The notes below the pieces were generated by a model. That model was not told where the DNA came from, did not search any database, and saw only the letters and a list, made by a program, of their open reading frames with translations. From NCBI GenBank assembly GCA_008011715.2, contig CP136508.1, positions 124,001 to 188,000 of the forward strand: a stretch of DNA of 64,000 nt, read 5' to 3'. Shown here one piece after another: positions 33,959 to 43,146 of this stretch; the stretch's first letter is position 1; every line of letters begins with the position of its first letter. This DNA is from [Empedobacter] haloabium (GTDB lineage: Bacteria > Pseudomonadota > Gammaproteobacteria > Burkholderiales > Burkholderiaceae_D). A program made the position numbers and the translations under genes.

Positions 33959-34642
33959 ATGATCGTCGTCCACCACCTGAACAACTCCCGTTCGCAGCGG
34001 GTCTTATGGCTGCTGGAAGAACTGGGCCTGCCCTACGAGGTCGTGCGTTACCAGCGCGACGCGAAAACCATGCTGGCGCCGCCCGCGTTGCGCGCGGTGC
34101 ACCCGCTCGGCAAGTCGCCCGTGATCGTGGACGGCGACTGCACCGTGGCGGAATCCGGCGCGATCATCGAATACTTGCTGGACAAGTACGACGGCCAGGA
34201 TGGCCGCGCGCCACTGGTGCCGCCACGTGGCACGCCGGAAAAGCGCCGCTGGACGTATTTCCTGCATTACGCGGAAGGCTCGATGATGGCGCCGCTGCTG
34301 ATGAAGCTGATTTTCGACCGGGTCGAGAATGGCCCGGCGCCGTTCTTCGTCAAGCCGATCGCACGCGGTATCGCGCAGAAGGTCAAGGGCAGCTATATCG
34401 AACCGCAGATCAACCAGCACCTGGCCTACCTGGAAAAGGAACTGGGCCAGCACCAGTGGTTTGCCGGCGACAGTTTCAGCGCGGCCGATATCCAGATGAG
34501 CTTCCCGCTGGAGGCAGCCGCCGCCCGTGGCGGGCTCGATACGCGCTTCCCGAAACTGAAGGCCTTCCTCGACCGCATCCACGCGCGGCCTGCCTACCAG
34601 CGCGCGCTGGAGCAGGGCGGCCCCTACGAGTTGCTTCGATGA
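33959..34642 (+). CDS. glutathione S-transferase family protein
   Basis: 227 residues. Catalytic Ser in HHLNNSRSQRVLWLLEELGL, cis-Pro in LGKSPVIVDG and the ESGAIIEYLLDKYD loop define the N-domain. The helical C-domain has FSAADIQMSFPLEAA. The sequence is close to the Gtt/YfcG-like plant/fungal-type bacterial group. AAGGAG before ATG 33959 supports the start. The substrate is not evident. It is unlike the GST at 24916 beyond the common fold. Confidence 0.93.
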   Translation: MIVVHHLNNSRSQRVLWLLEELGLPYEVVRYQRDAKTMLAPPALRAVHPLGKSPVIVDGDCTVAESGAIIEYLLDKYDGQDGRAPLVPPRGTPEKRRWTYFLHYAEGSMMAPLLMKLIFDRVENGPAPFFVKPIARGIAQKVKGSYIEPQINQHLAYLEKELGQHQWFAGDSFSAADIQMSFPLEAAAARGGLDTRFPKLKAFLDRIHARPAYQRALEQGGPYELLR

Positions 34643-34700
34643 AATAGGGCAGGCGGGGCCGCTGCGGTAGAATGGCGGCCATCAACCACCACCGTTTGTC

Positions 34701-35477
34701 ATGGGTAGACTGCTTGCCATCGACGGCCTGAACATCGTGCGGCGCGTGTACGAGGCCAGCCCCGAGCCCGATTCCGACCTGAAGGCGGAGATCGCGCTGC
34801 GTCACGCGCTGAACTCCTTCCGCACGCTGATCAACGGCCACGAGCCCACGCACGTGCTGCCCGCCTTCGATTTCGGCGGCAGCACTTGGCGCCATGCGCT
34901 GTATGGCGGCTACCGCGAAGGCAGGGCGCCGATGCCGGCGCCGCTGCGCGCCGCGCTGCCCGGCTTTTACGGTACGCTGGAGAAGCTCGGGCTGCGGCCG
35001 GTCTCGCTGCCCGAGGTGGAGGCCGATGACGTCATCGGTACCGTCGTCATGCGCTGGCTGAACGAGAACCGGGGCGAGGCGGTGGTCGCCAGCACCGACA
35101 AGGATCTGCATTGCCTGATCGCCCATGGCGCGCGGGTGTGGGATCACTTCAAGAGCGAATGGCATGACCACGCCTGGGTCGAGAACAAGTGGGGCGTGCC
35201 GCCGGCGCAGCTGCCGGACCTGCTGGCGCTGATGGGCGACGCGACCGACAGCGTGCCGGGCGTGTCGAAGGTCGGCTTGAAGACGGCGGCGAAGCTGCTG
35301 CGCACCTACGGCACGCTGGACGGCATCATGGCCGGCGCCGGCATCCTCAAGGACACGGTCGGCGAGGCGCTACGCAAGGAGCGGGAGATGTTGTATCTTT
35401 CCCGTCAGCTGGTGCAGCTGAAAACCGACGTGCGGGTGGGCGTCAGCTGGAATATGCTGGTGTGGGACCGGGGCTGA
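34701..35477 (+). CDS. xni: 5'-3' exonuclease/flap endonuclease (Xni-like)
   Basis: 258 residues, near the length of E. coli Xni (251). It resembles the 5' nuclease domain of DNA polymerase I without the polymerase. Metal-binding acidic residues are in MGRLLAIDGLNIV, VEADDVIGT and ASTDKDL, and the helix-hairpin-helix is GDATDSVPGVSKVGLKTAAK. It likely trims flapped or gapped DNA. The response regulator follows at 22 bases. Confidence 0.87.
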   Translation: MGRLLAIDGLNIVRRVYEASPEPDSDLKAEIALRHALNSFRTLINGHEPTHVLPAFDFGGSTWRHALYGGYREGRAPMPAPLRAALPGFYGTLEKLGLRPVSLPEVEADDVIGTVVMRWLNENRGEAVVASTDKDLHCLIAHGARVWDHFKSEWHDHAWVENKWGVPPAQLPDLLALMGDATDSVPGVSKVGLKTAAKLLRTYGTLDGIMAGAGILKDTVGEALRKEREMLYLSRQLVQLKTDVRVGVSWNMLVWDRG

Positions 35478-35499
35478 CCGAACAACAGGAACTGAACAA

Positions 35500-35943
35500 A
35501 TGCTCAAGGCAGTGATTATCGACAGCAGCGCGGTGGCGCGCGGCCTGCTCCAAACGGTGCTGCAGGACGGCAGCTACGACGTGGTGGGCCAGGCGCACAC
35601 GTGTGCCTCGGCCGCCGTCCTGCTGCTCAAGCACAATCCACAGCTCATCTGCATTGCGCGCGACGTGCTGGAAGCGGACGTCAAGGGCGCCGAGGAGATG
35701 CGCCGCAATTATCCGAAGTCGCTGATGTTCATGGTGTCCAGCGAATTCGACGCGGCAACCGTGCAGAAGGCCCATGCGATGGGCATCAACGGCTTCATCG
35801 TCAAGCCGTTCAATGCGGACACGGTGCTGAAAACCATCCGCAACACCGTCATCGCCATGGTGAACCGGCAGAGGAAAGCCCTGGCGGACGCGCAGGCGGC
35901 GCAGAATCCCCCTGCGGCGCCGTCAGCCGGCGACGAAGCCTGA
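35500..35943 (+). CDS. degenerate receiver-domain protein (pseudo-response regulator)
   Basis: 147 residues: one CheY-like receiver and a Pro/Ala-rich tail. Asp8 (IDSS) covers the first acidic position but the second is Ser. The usual phospho-Asp position in PQLICIAR aligns with Ala53, with an Asp only two residues later (Asp55). Ser80 and Lys102 (VKPF) are kept. It may therefore not be phosphorylated at the usual site. There is no output domain. It follows xni by 22 bases and overlaps the convergent mnmA gene by 21 bases. Confidence 0.8.
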   Translation: MLKAVIIDSSAVARGLLQTVLQDGSYDVVGQAHTCASAAVLLLKHNPQLICIARDVLEADVKGAEEMRRNYPKSLMFMVSSEFDAATVQKAHAMGINGFIVKPFNADTVLKTIRNTVIAMVNRQRKALADAQAAQNPPAAPSAGDEA

Positions 35944-37038
35944 GCCGGCGATGATGCCGCCGCCCAGGCACACGTCGCCGTCGTACAGCACGGCCGACTG
36001 GCCTGGCGTGACCGCCCACTGGGCCTCCACGAAATCGAGCGCGAAGTCTTTCTCGCCCTGCGGCGCCACGTCGCAGGGCACGTCGGCCTGGCGGTAGCGC
36101 GTCTTGGCCGCGATGCGGCCGGCCTCCGGCGGCACGCCGGCGATCCAGCTGGCCTGGTCGGCCGCCAGCGTGGACGACAGCAGCCACGGATGGTCGTGGC
36201 CCTGCACCACCCACAGCGTATTGTTGGCCACGTCCTTGCGCGCCACGTACCAGGCGTCGCTGCTGCCGTCGGCGTTCTGGTAGGTTTTTACCCCGCCGAT
36301 ACCGATGCCCTTGCGCTGGCCCAGCGTATAGAACGACAGGCCCACGTGTTCGCCCACCACCTTGCCGTCCGGCGTCTTCATCGGGCCCGGTTTATAGGAC
36401 AGGTAGCGGTTCAGGAATTCGCGGAACGGCCGCTCGCCGATGAAGCAGATGCCGGTGGAGTCCTTCTTGGCCGCATTCGGCAGCTTCAGCTGCTCGGCGA
36501 TGCGGCGCACTTCCGTCTTCGGGATCTCGCCCAGCGGGAACAGCGTCTTCGACAACTGCGCCTGGTTCAGGCGGTGCAGGAAGTAGCTCTGGTCCTTGGT
36601 GTGGTCGAGCGCCTTGAGCAGCTCGAAGCGGCCGTTGGCCTCGTTCTGGCGCACGCGCGCGTAGTGGCCCGTCGCGATCAGGTCCGCGCCCAGGTGCATC
36701 GCGTGGTCCAGGAAGGCCTTGAACTTGATCTCGGCGTTGCACAGCACGTCCGGATTGGGGGTGCGGCCGGCCTGGTACTCGCGCAGGAACTCGGCGAACA
36801 CGCGGTCCTTGTATTCGGCGGCGAAGTTGACGGCTTCGATGTCCACGCCGATGACGTCCGCCACGCTGGCCGCGTCGATCCAGTCCTGCCGGGTGGAGCA
36901 GTATTCGGAATCGTCGTCGTCTTCCCAGTTTTTCATGAACAGGCCGATGACTTCATAGCCCTGTTCCTTCAACAGCCATGCCGAGACCGAGGAGTCCACG
37001 CCGCCGGACATGCCGATCACGACTTTTTTCTTGCTCAT
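35923..37038 (-). CDS. mnmA: tRNA-specific 2-thiouridylase MnmA
   Basis: 371 residues from ATG 37038 ([20 protein letters not shown]). The enzyme makes 2-thiouridine at tRNA wobble position 34. The PP-loop is SGGVDSS; the catalytic cysteines are Cys100 ([12 protein letters not shown]) and Cys198 ([11 protein letters not shown]); [15 protein letters not shown] is conserved. nudJ precedes it by 17 bases, the same order as in E. coli. The last 21 bases overlap the convergent receiver gene. Confidence 0.97.
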   Translation of the reverse strand: MSKKKVVIGMSGGVDSSVSAWLLKEQGYEVIGLFMKNWEDDDDSEYCSTRQDWIDAASVADVIGVDIEAVNFAAEYKDRVFAEFLREYQAGRTPNPDVLCNAEIKFKAFLDHAMHLGADLIATGHYARVRQNEANGRFELLKALDHTKDQSYFLHRLNQAQLSKTLFPLGEIPKTEVRRIAEQLKLPNAAKKDSTGICFIGERPFREFLNRYLSYKPGPMKTPDGKVVGEHVGLSFYTLGQRKGIGIGGVKTYQNADGSSDAWYVARKDVANNTLWVVQGHDHPWLLSSTLAADQASWIAGVPPEAGRIAAKTRYRQADVPCDVAPQGEKDFALDFVEAQWAVTPGQSAVLYDGDVCLGGGIIAGSGFVAG

Positions 37039-37055
37039 TTCAATTCCAGTAAAGA

Positions 37056-37535
37056 CTAAAGTTCCTCGTACACGGAGGAATGGGTGTGCAGGATTTCCAG
37101 CGGCGCGCGCTTGCCGGCCAGGTATTCGTCGACGCAGGTCAGCAGCAAAGGGCTGCGATGACGCTCGCGGCACGCGGCGATTTCGTCGCGTGTAAGCCAC
37201 AGTGTGCGCAGGATGCCTTCGTCCAGTGGGCGGTCCAGTTCGCGGCCGACGGTGCCGCAGAACGCGAAACGCAGGTACGTGACCAGCTCGCCGGTACGCG
37301 CGGAGCGGTAGCGCGACATGTACATGCCCACCAGCGCCGTCGGCGTGAACTCGTGCGCCGTTTCCTCCAGCGTCTCGCGGATCACCGCTTCCTCCAGCGA
37401 TTCGTGCGGGTCGAGGTGCCCGGCGGGCTGGTTCAGGCGGATGCCGTCGCTGGTTTCTTCTTCGATCAGCAGGAACTTGCCGTCGCGCTCGATGACGGCG
37501 GCAACGGTCACATTGGGTTTCCAGGTACGCGGCAT
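37056..37535 (-). CDS. nudJ: NUDIX hydrolase, NudJ type
   Basis: 159 residues. The Nudix box begins [20 protein letters not shown], followed by TAHEF where the usual Gly is replaced by Ala. [20 protein letters not shown] and QPAGHL fit NudJ, which removes phosphate from nucleoside di- and triphosphates and thiamine pyrophosphate precursors. Conserved linkage to mnmA supports the name. Confidence 0.87.
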   Translation of the reverse strand: MPRTWKPNVTVAAVIERDGKFLLIEEETSDGIRLNQPAGHLDPHESLEEAVIRETLEETAHEFTPTALVGMYMSRYRSARTGELVTYLRFAFCGTVGRELDRPLDEGILRTLWLTRDEIAACRERHRSPLLLTCVDEYLAGKRAPLEILHTHSSVYEEL

Positions 37536-37651
37536 GTAGTCATCCTTGAAAGAGCCGGTATTTTAGCGTGTTCCGCGTTTCAACATGTGACCGGTCCGTG
37601 ACGCCGGGAGTGCCTAGTGGAAACCCCCTAGAAGTTGTCATCCCAAAAAGA

Positions 37652-37679
37652 TTAACAGCAAACTATTCCGTGTTAGATT
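37652..37679 (+). promoter_or_regulatory. candidate promoter of the pnt operon
   Basis: TTAACA at 37652-37657 and TAGATT at 37674-37679 with 16-base spacing, 111 bases before pntAA. The 254-base region holds no gene. Sequence match only. Confidence 0.3.
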
Positions 37680-37789
37680 GCTGAGAGGGAGCGCCGCATC
37701 ACCGCAACGAGCGGCATTACCCATGGCAGCAGCCATGGCGCTTGCAGCGTCTGCGGGTTCCACCAGTTTTTCACCAATCTGGAGGCACC

Positions 37790-38902
37790 ATGAGAATAGG
37801 CATTCCGGCCGAGACACGGCCGGGGGAGACCCGGGTGGCAGCAACGCCCGAGACCGTCAAGAAGCTCGCAGCAAAACACCAGATCCTCGTGCAAAGCGGG
37901 GCGGGGTCACAAGCCTCGATTACCGATGAAGCGTTTCAAGCAGCCGGCGCGACCATCGTCGGCGCCACCGAAGCGCTGTGTGCGGACATCGTATTGAAAG
38001 TCAGGGCGCCGAACGACGCCGAACGTGCGCAGATGCGCCAGGGAGCTGTCCTGATCGGCATGCTCAATCCATTCGACGCCGACAATATCGCGCGCATGGC
38101 CGCCAGCGGCCTGTCCGCCTTTGCGCTGGAGGCGGTGCCGCGCATTACGCGCGCCCAATCGATGGACGTGCTGTCGTCGCAGGCCAATATCGCGGGCTAC
38201 AAGGCCGTGATGGTGGCCGCCAATACCTATCAGCGCTTCATGCCGATGCTGATGACGGCTGCCGGCACGGTGAAAGCCGCGCGCGTGCTGATCATGGGTG
38301 TCGGCGTGGCCGGCCTGCAGGCCATCGCCACGGCCAAGCGCCTGGGCGCCGTGATCGAGGCGTCCGACGTGCGTCCGCCCGTCAAGGAACAAGTCGAGTC
38401 GCTCGGCGCCAAGTTCATCGACGTGCCGTTCCTGACCGACGAGGAAAAGGAAATCGCCCAGGGCGTGGGCGGCTACGCGCGGCCGATGCCAGCCGACTGG
38501 ATGCGCCGCCAGGCCGAACTGGTGCACGAGCGTGCCAAGCTGGCCGACATCGTCATCACCACCGCGCTGATTCCGGGCCGCCCGGCGCCGGTGCTGATCG
38601 GCGAAGAGACGGTGAAGGCGATGAAGCCCGGCTCCGTCATCGTCGACCTGGCGGTGGAGCAGGGCGGCAACTGCCCGCTGTCCGAGCTGGGCAAGACCGT
38701 GGTGAAGCACGGCGTGCACATCGTCGGCGAACCGAACCTGGCCTGCCAGGTGGCGGCGGACGCCTCCGCGCTGTATGCCCGCAACGTGCTCGATTTCCTC
38801 AAGCTGATCATCGACAAGGAAGACCAGCTGAAGATCGACCGCGAGGACGAGATCCTCAAGGCCACCCTCGTCAGCCACGCCGGCGACGTGCTGCGCAAAT
38901 AA
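37790..38902 (+). CDS. pntAA: NAD(P) transhydrogenase subunit alpha 1
   Basis: 370 residues; GGAGG at 37781-37785 precedes ATG 37790. It carries the NAD(H)-binding dI domain: [20 protein letters not shown], the RSQAQ-like region and [20 protein letters not shown] (Rossmann loop). With pntAB and pntB it forms the proton-driven pump that makes NADPH from NADH. The split of subunit alpha into two genes is common in this bacterial group. pntAB begins 14 bases later. Confidence 0.96.
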   Translation: MRIGIPAETRPGETRVAATPETVKKLAAKHQILVQSGAGSQASITDEAFQAAGATIVGATEALCADIVLKVRAPNDAERAQMRQGAVLIGMLNPFDADNIARMAASGLSAFALEAVPRITRAQSMDVLSSQANIAGYKAVMVAANTYQRFMPMLMTAAGTVKAARVLIMGVGVAGLQAIATAKRLGAVIEASDVRPPVKEQVESLGAKFIDVPFLTDEEKEIAQGVGGYARPMPADWMRRQAELVHERAKLADIVITTALIPGRPAPVLIGEETVKAMKPGSVIVDLAVEQGGNCPLSELGKTVVKHGVHIVGEPNLACQVAADASALYARNVLDFLKLIIDKEDQLKIDREDEILKATLVSHAGDVLRK

Positions 38903-38916
38903 GGAGACCGCACAAA

Positions 38917-39222
38917 ATGGAAGTCAGCCACACCATCATCAACCTGATCATCTTTGTCCTGGCAATCTACGTGGGCTACCACGTGGTCTGGAACGTCACG
39001 CCGGCGCTGCACACACCGCTGATGGCCGTCACCAATGCCGTCTCCGCCATCATCATCGTCGGCGCCATGCTGGCGGCCGGGCTGACGGAAGGCGTCATCG
39101 GCCAGGTCGCCGGCACCGTCGCCGTCGCGCTGGCGGCCGTGAATGTCTTCGGCGGATTCCTCGTCACGCAGCGCATGCTCGAGATGTTCCGCAAGAAGGA
39201 CAAGAAAGAGGGAGGCAAATAA
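38917..39222 (+). CDS. pntAB: NAD(P) transhydrogenase subunit alpha 2 (membrane)
   Basis: 101 residues with about three membrane helices ([59 protein letters not shown]). It is the dII-alpha part of transhydrogenase. The gene is hidden in a longer open frame antiparallel in phase to pntAA; ATG 38917 has AAGGAG 11 bases upstream. Its stop overlaps the pntB start (TAATG). Confidence 0.94.
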   Translation: MEVSHTIINLIIFVLAIYVGYHVVWNVTPALHTPLMAVTNAVSAIIIVGAMLAAGLTEGVIGQVAGTVAVALAAVNVFGGFLVTQRMLEMFRKKDKKEGGK

Positions 39223-40676
39223 TGGCCTTCATCTCCATGAACCTGGTGACGATGCTGTACCTGGTCGCCTCGGTGTGCTTCATCCAGGCGCTGAAAGGCC
39301 TGTCGTCGCCCGCCACGGCACGCCGTGGCAATGCGTTCGGCATGACCGGCATGGCCATCGCCTTCGTCACCACCCTCGCGCTGATCCTGAAGCTGAAGGC
39401 GGAAGCGACCGGCATGGGCATCGGCCTGGGGCTGGTGGCGCTGGGCGTCGTGGTCGGTGGCGCCATCGGCGCGTATCTCGCCAAGACCGTCGAGATGACG
39501 AAGATGCCGGAGCTGGTCGCGGCGATGCACTCGCTGATCGGTCTCGCGGCCGTCTGCATCGCGGTCGCCGCCGTGTCCGAGCCGCACGCGTTCAACATCG
39601 CCGCGCCCGGCGAGCCGCTGCCGCTGGGGAATCGCATCGAGCTGTTCATCGGTACCTTCGTCGGCGCCATCACGTTCAGCGGCTCCGTCATCGCGTTCGG
39701 CAAGCTGGCCGGCAAATACAAGTTCCGCCTGTTCCAGGGCGCGCCCGTCGTGTTCCAGGGCCAGCACATGCTGAACCTGGTGCTGGCGCTGGTCATGATC
39801 GGCCTTGGGCTGGCATTCGTGTTTGCCGGCGGTGTCGAGCCGGCCTGGACGCCCTTTGTCCTGATGACGGCCATCGCCTTCGTGCTGGGGGTCCTGATCA
39901 TCATCCCGATCGGCGGCGCCGACATGCCGGTGGTCGTCTCGATGCTGAACAGCTATTCGGGCTGGGCCGCGGCAGGCATCGGCTTTTCGCTGAACAACTC
40001 GATGCTGATCATCGCCGGCTCGCTGGTGGGCTCCTCCGGCGCGATCCTGTCGTACATCATGTGCAAGGCGATGAACCGCTCGTTCTTCAACGTCATCCTG
40101 GGCGGCTTCGGCGGCGACGCGGCAGCGGCCAGCACGGGTGGCGCGGCGCCGCAGCGGCCTGTGAAATCCGGTTCGGCGGACGATGCCGCTTTCCTGATGA
40201 GCAACGCGGAAACCGTCATCATCGTGCCGGGCTACGGCCTGGCGGTGGCGCGGGCGCAGCATGCGCTCAAGGAGCTGGTCGAGAAGCTGACGGAGCACGG
40301 CGTCACCGTCAAGTATGCGATCCACCCGGTGGCGGGGCGCATGCCGGGCCATATGAACGTGCTGCTGGCCGAAGCCGAGGTGCCCTATGACCAGGTGTTC
40401 GAAATGGAGGACGTCAACGGCGACTTCGGCCAGGCCGACGTGGCGCTGATTCTGGGCGCCAACGACGTCGTCAACCCGGCCGCCAAGGACCCGAAATCGC
40501 CAATCGCCGGCATGCCGATCCTGGAGGCGTACAAGGCCAAGACAGTGATCGTGAACAAGCGCTCGATGGCGTCCGGCTATGCCGGCCTGGACAATGAGCT
40601 GTTCTACATGGACAAGACCATGATGGTGTTTGGCGACGCCAAGAAGATCATCGAGGAGATGGTCAAGGCGGTGTAA
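39222..40676 (+). CDS. pntB: NAD(P) transhydrogenase subunit beta
   Basis: 484 residues. About nine membrane segments come first, then the NADP-binding dIII domain (VIIVPGYGLAVARAQHALKE, IHPVAGRMPGHMNVLLAEA, YDQVFEMEDVNGDFGQADV, LGANDVVNPAAKDPKSPIAG). It completes the proton channel and NADP(H) site. Translation is coupled to pntAB through the 1-base overlap, with GGAGG upstream. Confidence 0.96.
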   Translation: MAFISMNLVTMLYLVASVCFIQALKGLSSPATARRGNAFGMTGMAIAFVTTLALILKLKAEATGMGIGLGLVALGVVVGGAIGAYLAKTVEMTKMPELVAAMHSLIGLAAVCIAVAAVSEPHAFNIAAPGEPLPLGNRIELFIGTFVGAITFSGSVIAFGKLAGKYKFRLFQGAPVVFQGQHMLNLVLALVMIGLGLAFVFAGGVEPAWTPFVLMTAIAFVLGVLIIIPIGGADMPVVVSMLNSYSGWAAAGIGFSLNNSMLIIAGSLVGSSGAILSYIMCKAMNRSFFNVILGGFGGDAAAASTGGAAPQRPVKSGSADDAAFLMSNAETVIIVPGYGLAVARAQHALKELVEKLTEHGVTVKYAIHPVAGRMPGHMNVLLAEAEVPYDQVFEMEDVNGDFGQADVALILGANDVVNPAAKDPKSPIAGMPILEAYKAKTVIVNKRSMASGYAGLDNELFYMDKTMMVFGDAKKIIEEMVKAV

Positions 40677-40687
40677 CGTGTCGCAAG

Positions 40688-40720
40688 CAAGCTGCCTGGC
40701 ACGGCTGGGCAGCTTGTTTG
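40688..40720 (+). terminator. intrinsic terminator of the pnt operon
   Basis: CAAGCTGCC pairs with GGCAGCTTG around an 11-base loop; a T-rich tail follows. 12 bases after the pntB stop. Confidence 0.85.
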
Positions 40721-40791
40721 TTTTGTTTGTTTATTTGTTGTGCATTTCGATTGTTTCGATTAGCATGGGTCTATCTGCCAGAGGAGGTCCC

Positions 40792-41259
40792 ATGTCCACC
40801 ACCGTAGATTTCACTTTGGAATTGCCGGCCGCGGCGGAAATCCAGGCCGCGCTGCAGGGCCAGCGCGTGCTTGCCGCGCACTTGGCGACGACCCATCCTA
40901 CCCAATCGATTCAGATCGTCGATAGCGCCGGGCAGCCGCATCAAGTCGAGCTTCCCACGAGCGCCTTGCGCCTGCTGGGCGACGTGCTGGCGGAACTGGC
41001 GGCCGGCAATGCCGTCCGGGTGGTGCCGGTGCACGCCGAGCTGACCACGCAGGATGCGGCCGACCTGCTCAACGTATCGCGCCCGCACCTCGTCAAGCTG
41101 CTGGAGGAGGGCGCATTGCCGTTTCATCGAGCGGGCAAGCACCGGAGAGTTCGGTTCGCCGACCTGATGCAGTTCAAGGCTGCGCGCGAAGCGGCAAGCC
41201 ATCATGCGATGAAAGCGCTGGCGGAACAGGCGCTGGAACTCAAACTTGGCTATGAATGA
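40792..41259 (+). CDS. excisionase-type HTH protein, probable antitoxin
   Basis: 155 residues with GAGGAGG at 40781-40787 before ATG 40792. The C-terminal half (residues 85-128; LTTQDAADLLNVSRPHLVKL, then HRAGKHRRVRFADLMQF) is an excisionase/MerR-like DNA-binding helix-turn-helix. The N-terminal 80 residues are unassigned. The stop overlaps the start of a PIN gene by four bases (ATGA). This pairing is typical of a type II toxin-antitoxin system; antitoxin activity is inferred from context. Confidence 0.8.
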   Translation: MSTTVDFTLELPAAAEIQAALQGQRVLAAHLATTHPTQSIQIVDSAGQPHQVELPTSALRLLGDVLAELAAGNAVRVVPVHAELTTQDAADLLNVSRPHLVKLLEEGALPFHRAGKHRRVRFADLMQFKAAREAASHHAMKALAEQALELKLGYE

Positions 41260-41831
41260 GAATCTCCCCCTTCACCGTGGTCTACGACGCTTGCGTGCTG
41301 TATCCGGCACCGCTGCGCGACTTCCTGATGTGGCTGGCACTGTCCGGCTGCTTCAGGGCGCGCTGGAGCGAACGTATTCATGGTGAATGGAAGCGCAACC
41401 TGCTGAAGAACCGCCCCGACCTGATGCAGGCCCAGCTCGATCGCACGTCCGCGCTGATGGATGCTGCGGTACCGGACTGCCTGGTGCGCGGCTACGAGAA
41501 GTTGATGCCGGGTCTTACCCTGCCCGACCCGGACGACCGCCACGTGCTGGCGGCGGCGATTCGCTGCGGCGCCAGCGTCATCGTCACCTTCAATGTGCGC
41601 GATTTCCCGGCCGAGGCGCTGCGCGAATTTGCCATCGAGGCACAGCATCCGGACGAATTCACCGAAAACCTGTTCGACCTCGATCGCGAGGCCGTGCTGG
41701 CCGCGGCACGCCACCAGCGCGTTCAGCTGAGCAATCCCGCGATTGGCATCGAACGCTACCTCGACATCCTGCGCCGCCAGGGGCTACCCCGCACCGTGGA
41801 CGCCTTGGCGGTGTACCGCTGCCTGCTCTGA
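41256..41831 (+). CDS. PIN-domain protein, probable ribonuclease toxin
   Basis: 191 residues. PIN acidic residues are visible: Asp11 (VVYDACVLYP), Glu44 (HGEWKRNL), Asp94 (DPDDRHVLAAA) and Asp116 (FNVRDFP). Such proteins are metal-dependent RNases, often VapC-like toxins. It is longer than VapC (about 130), with an extra C-terminal helical region (LDREAVLAAARHQRVQ...). Overlap with the HTH gene implies translational coupling. No other mobile-element genes adjoin it. Confidence 0.83.
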   Translation: MRISPFTVVYDACVLYPAPLRDFLMWLALSGCFRARWSERIHGEWKRNLLKNRPDLMQAQLDRTSALMDAAVPDCLVRGYEKLMPGLTLPDPDDRHVLAAAIRCGASVIVTFNVRDFPAEALREFAIEAQHPDEFTENLFDLDREAVLAAARHQRVQLSNPAIGIERYLDILRRQGLPRTVDALAVYRCLL

Positions 41832-41867
41832 GCGCAAATTTCTGCTGTCGGGGCAGGCTCTTTCCTG

Positions 41868-41898
41868 TATAGTTCACCCGCAAATGGTAACGTTTCCA
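41868..41898 (+). promoter_or_regulatory. promoter and operator of the LacI-type regulator
   Basis: A TATAGT -10 at 41868-41873 (weak -35) is followed at 41885-41898 by TGGTAACGTTTCCA, a near-palindrome with one mismatch. Its half-site matches the operator before GH5. The position just after the start site fits autorepression. Confidence 0.65.
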
Positions 41899-42026
41899 TC
41901 CATGGGACGGCAGGGCCTCCGCCCGTCGCCGGCCCAACGGTCGGCGGGACGGACGACGGCGGAACGAACGGCGCATGCAGTATGCTTGCCGTTTTCGGCC
42001 GATACAGACTTACAGGACAGGCAGCA

Positions 42027-43061
42027 GTGGCAACCATCAAAGACGTAGCCCGGCTCGCGGGCGTTGGACTGGGCACGGCGTCGCGCGTCGTCAGCGGCAA
42101 GGGCGCGGTCTCTCCCGCCACGCTGGCGAAGGTGCGCAAGGCGATCGAGGAGCTGGACTTCCGGCCGTCGCACGCGGCGCGCGCGCTGCTGTCCGGCTAT
42201 TCGAAGATGATCGGCGTGTACATCCCGGTCCTGAAGGGCACGTTCTACACGCCGATCCTGCAGTTGATCGACATGGAGCTGCGCGCCAGCGGCCTGCACA
42301 TGGTGGTCGCGTTCGGGGTCGGGCAAAGCGATGCGCGACGCCAGGCGGTCGAGGGCATCGAGTTCCTGATGGAGCGCGGCTGCGACGGCATCATCACGAT
42401 CAGCAATGCGCTGCAGGACGAGGACATCGAGGCCTTCGGCACCCGCGGCTCGAACTTCGTCGTCGTCAACCAGGCGTTCAGCGGACTGGCCGAGCAATGC
42501 TTTGTCGTCGATCACCGCGTGGGCGGGCAACTGGCGGCGCAGGCGCTGCTGGCGCACGGCCATCGGCAGATCGCCGTCATCGCCGGTCCCTCCACAGCGC
42601 CCGACAACGTCGAGCGGATCGACGGCTTCATGGCCGAGCTGCGGCGCCAGGGCGTCGACACCGGTGGCCTGTGGGTGGCCGAAAGCGATTTCTCGCCCGA
42701 GGGCGGGTGGGCGTGCACGCGCGAGTTGCTGGCGTCGGATTATCCGTTTACCGCGCTGTTCTGCGCGAACGACGAGATGGCCATCGGCGCGCTGTCGCAG
42801 TGCCAGGAGGCCGGCATCGCCGTGCCGCGCGACGTCTCCGTGCTGGGCTACGACGACACGCCCAGCGCCCAATTTTCCGCGCCGCGCCTGACCTCCGTGC
42901 ACGTGCCATGGCGCGACGTGGCGCTGGCTGGCCTCAACGCGCTGCTGAATCGCTGCTATGGCGGCGACAGGCCTGTGACGCGCGACTACCCCGTCAGCAT
43001 CACGCAGCGCGCCTCGCTGGGCCCGGCGCCGGAAGGCGGAGGGCGCAGGCGCCGCGCTTAG
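42027..43061 (+). CDS. LacI-family regulator of the beta-glucan locus
   Basis: 344 residues. The start is GTG 42027 (ATIKDVARLAGVGLGTASRV): AGGACAGG lies upstream and the HTH is then at the very N-terminus as in LacI. An in-frame ATG at 41982 is less likely. The hinge contains RPSHAARALLSG and the core is a periplasmic-binding-like sugar sensor (IGVYIPVLKGTFYTPILQ; CANDEMAIGAL; VLGYDDTPSAQF). It sits upstream of GH5-GH1-GH3-MFS and has matching operators, so it probably represses that locus in the absence of a cello-oligosaccharide or glucose signal. Confidence 0.92.
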   Translation: MATIKDVARLAGVGLGTASRVVSGKGAVSPATLAKVRKAIEELDFRPSHAARALLSGYSKMIGVYIPVLKGTFYTPILQLIDMELRASGLHMVVAFGVGQSDARRQAVEGIEFLMERGCDGIITISNALQDEDIEAFGTRGSNFVVVNQAFSGLAEQCFVVDHRVGGQLAAQALLAHGHRQIAVIAGPSTAPDNVERIDGFMAELRRQGVDTGGLWVAESDFSPEGGWACTRELLASDYPFTALFCANDEMAIGALSQCQEAGIAVPRDVSVLGYDDTPSAQFSAPRLTSVHVPWRDVALAGLNALLNRCYGGDRPVTRDYPVSITQRASLGPAPEGGGRRRRA

Positions 43062-43078
43062 CGCTGGCGGCAACCGGT

Positions 43079-43101
43079 AGCGCGTCGCTGACGCGCTTTT
43101 T
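43079..43101 (+). terminator. intrinsic terminator of the lacI-type gene
   Basis: AGCGCGTC, loop GCT, GACGCGCT, then TTTT. It ends the regulator transcript just before the next -35 at 43103. Confidence 0.75.
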
Positions 43102-43102
43102 C

Positions 43103-43127
43103 TTGACTGTGCGTGGAAAGCTTTCCA
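43103..43127 (+). promoter_or_regulatory. promoter -35 and LacI-type operator before GH5
   Basis: TTGACT at 43103-43108 is followed by TGGAAAGCTTTCCA (43114-43127), a perfect 14-base palindrome lying where RNA polymerase would bind. The -10 is poor. The palindrome shares TTTCCA and a symmetric left half with the site upstream of the regulator. Confidence 0.75.
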
Positions 43128-43146
43128 AATGGAAGGGAGAAATGCG

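Noticed and set aside
40792..41831. Considered an integrated mobile element around the HTH/PIN pair
   Set aside because: No integrase, tRNA, direct repeats or composition shift is visible; only the two genes stand out.
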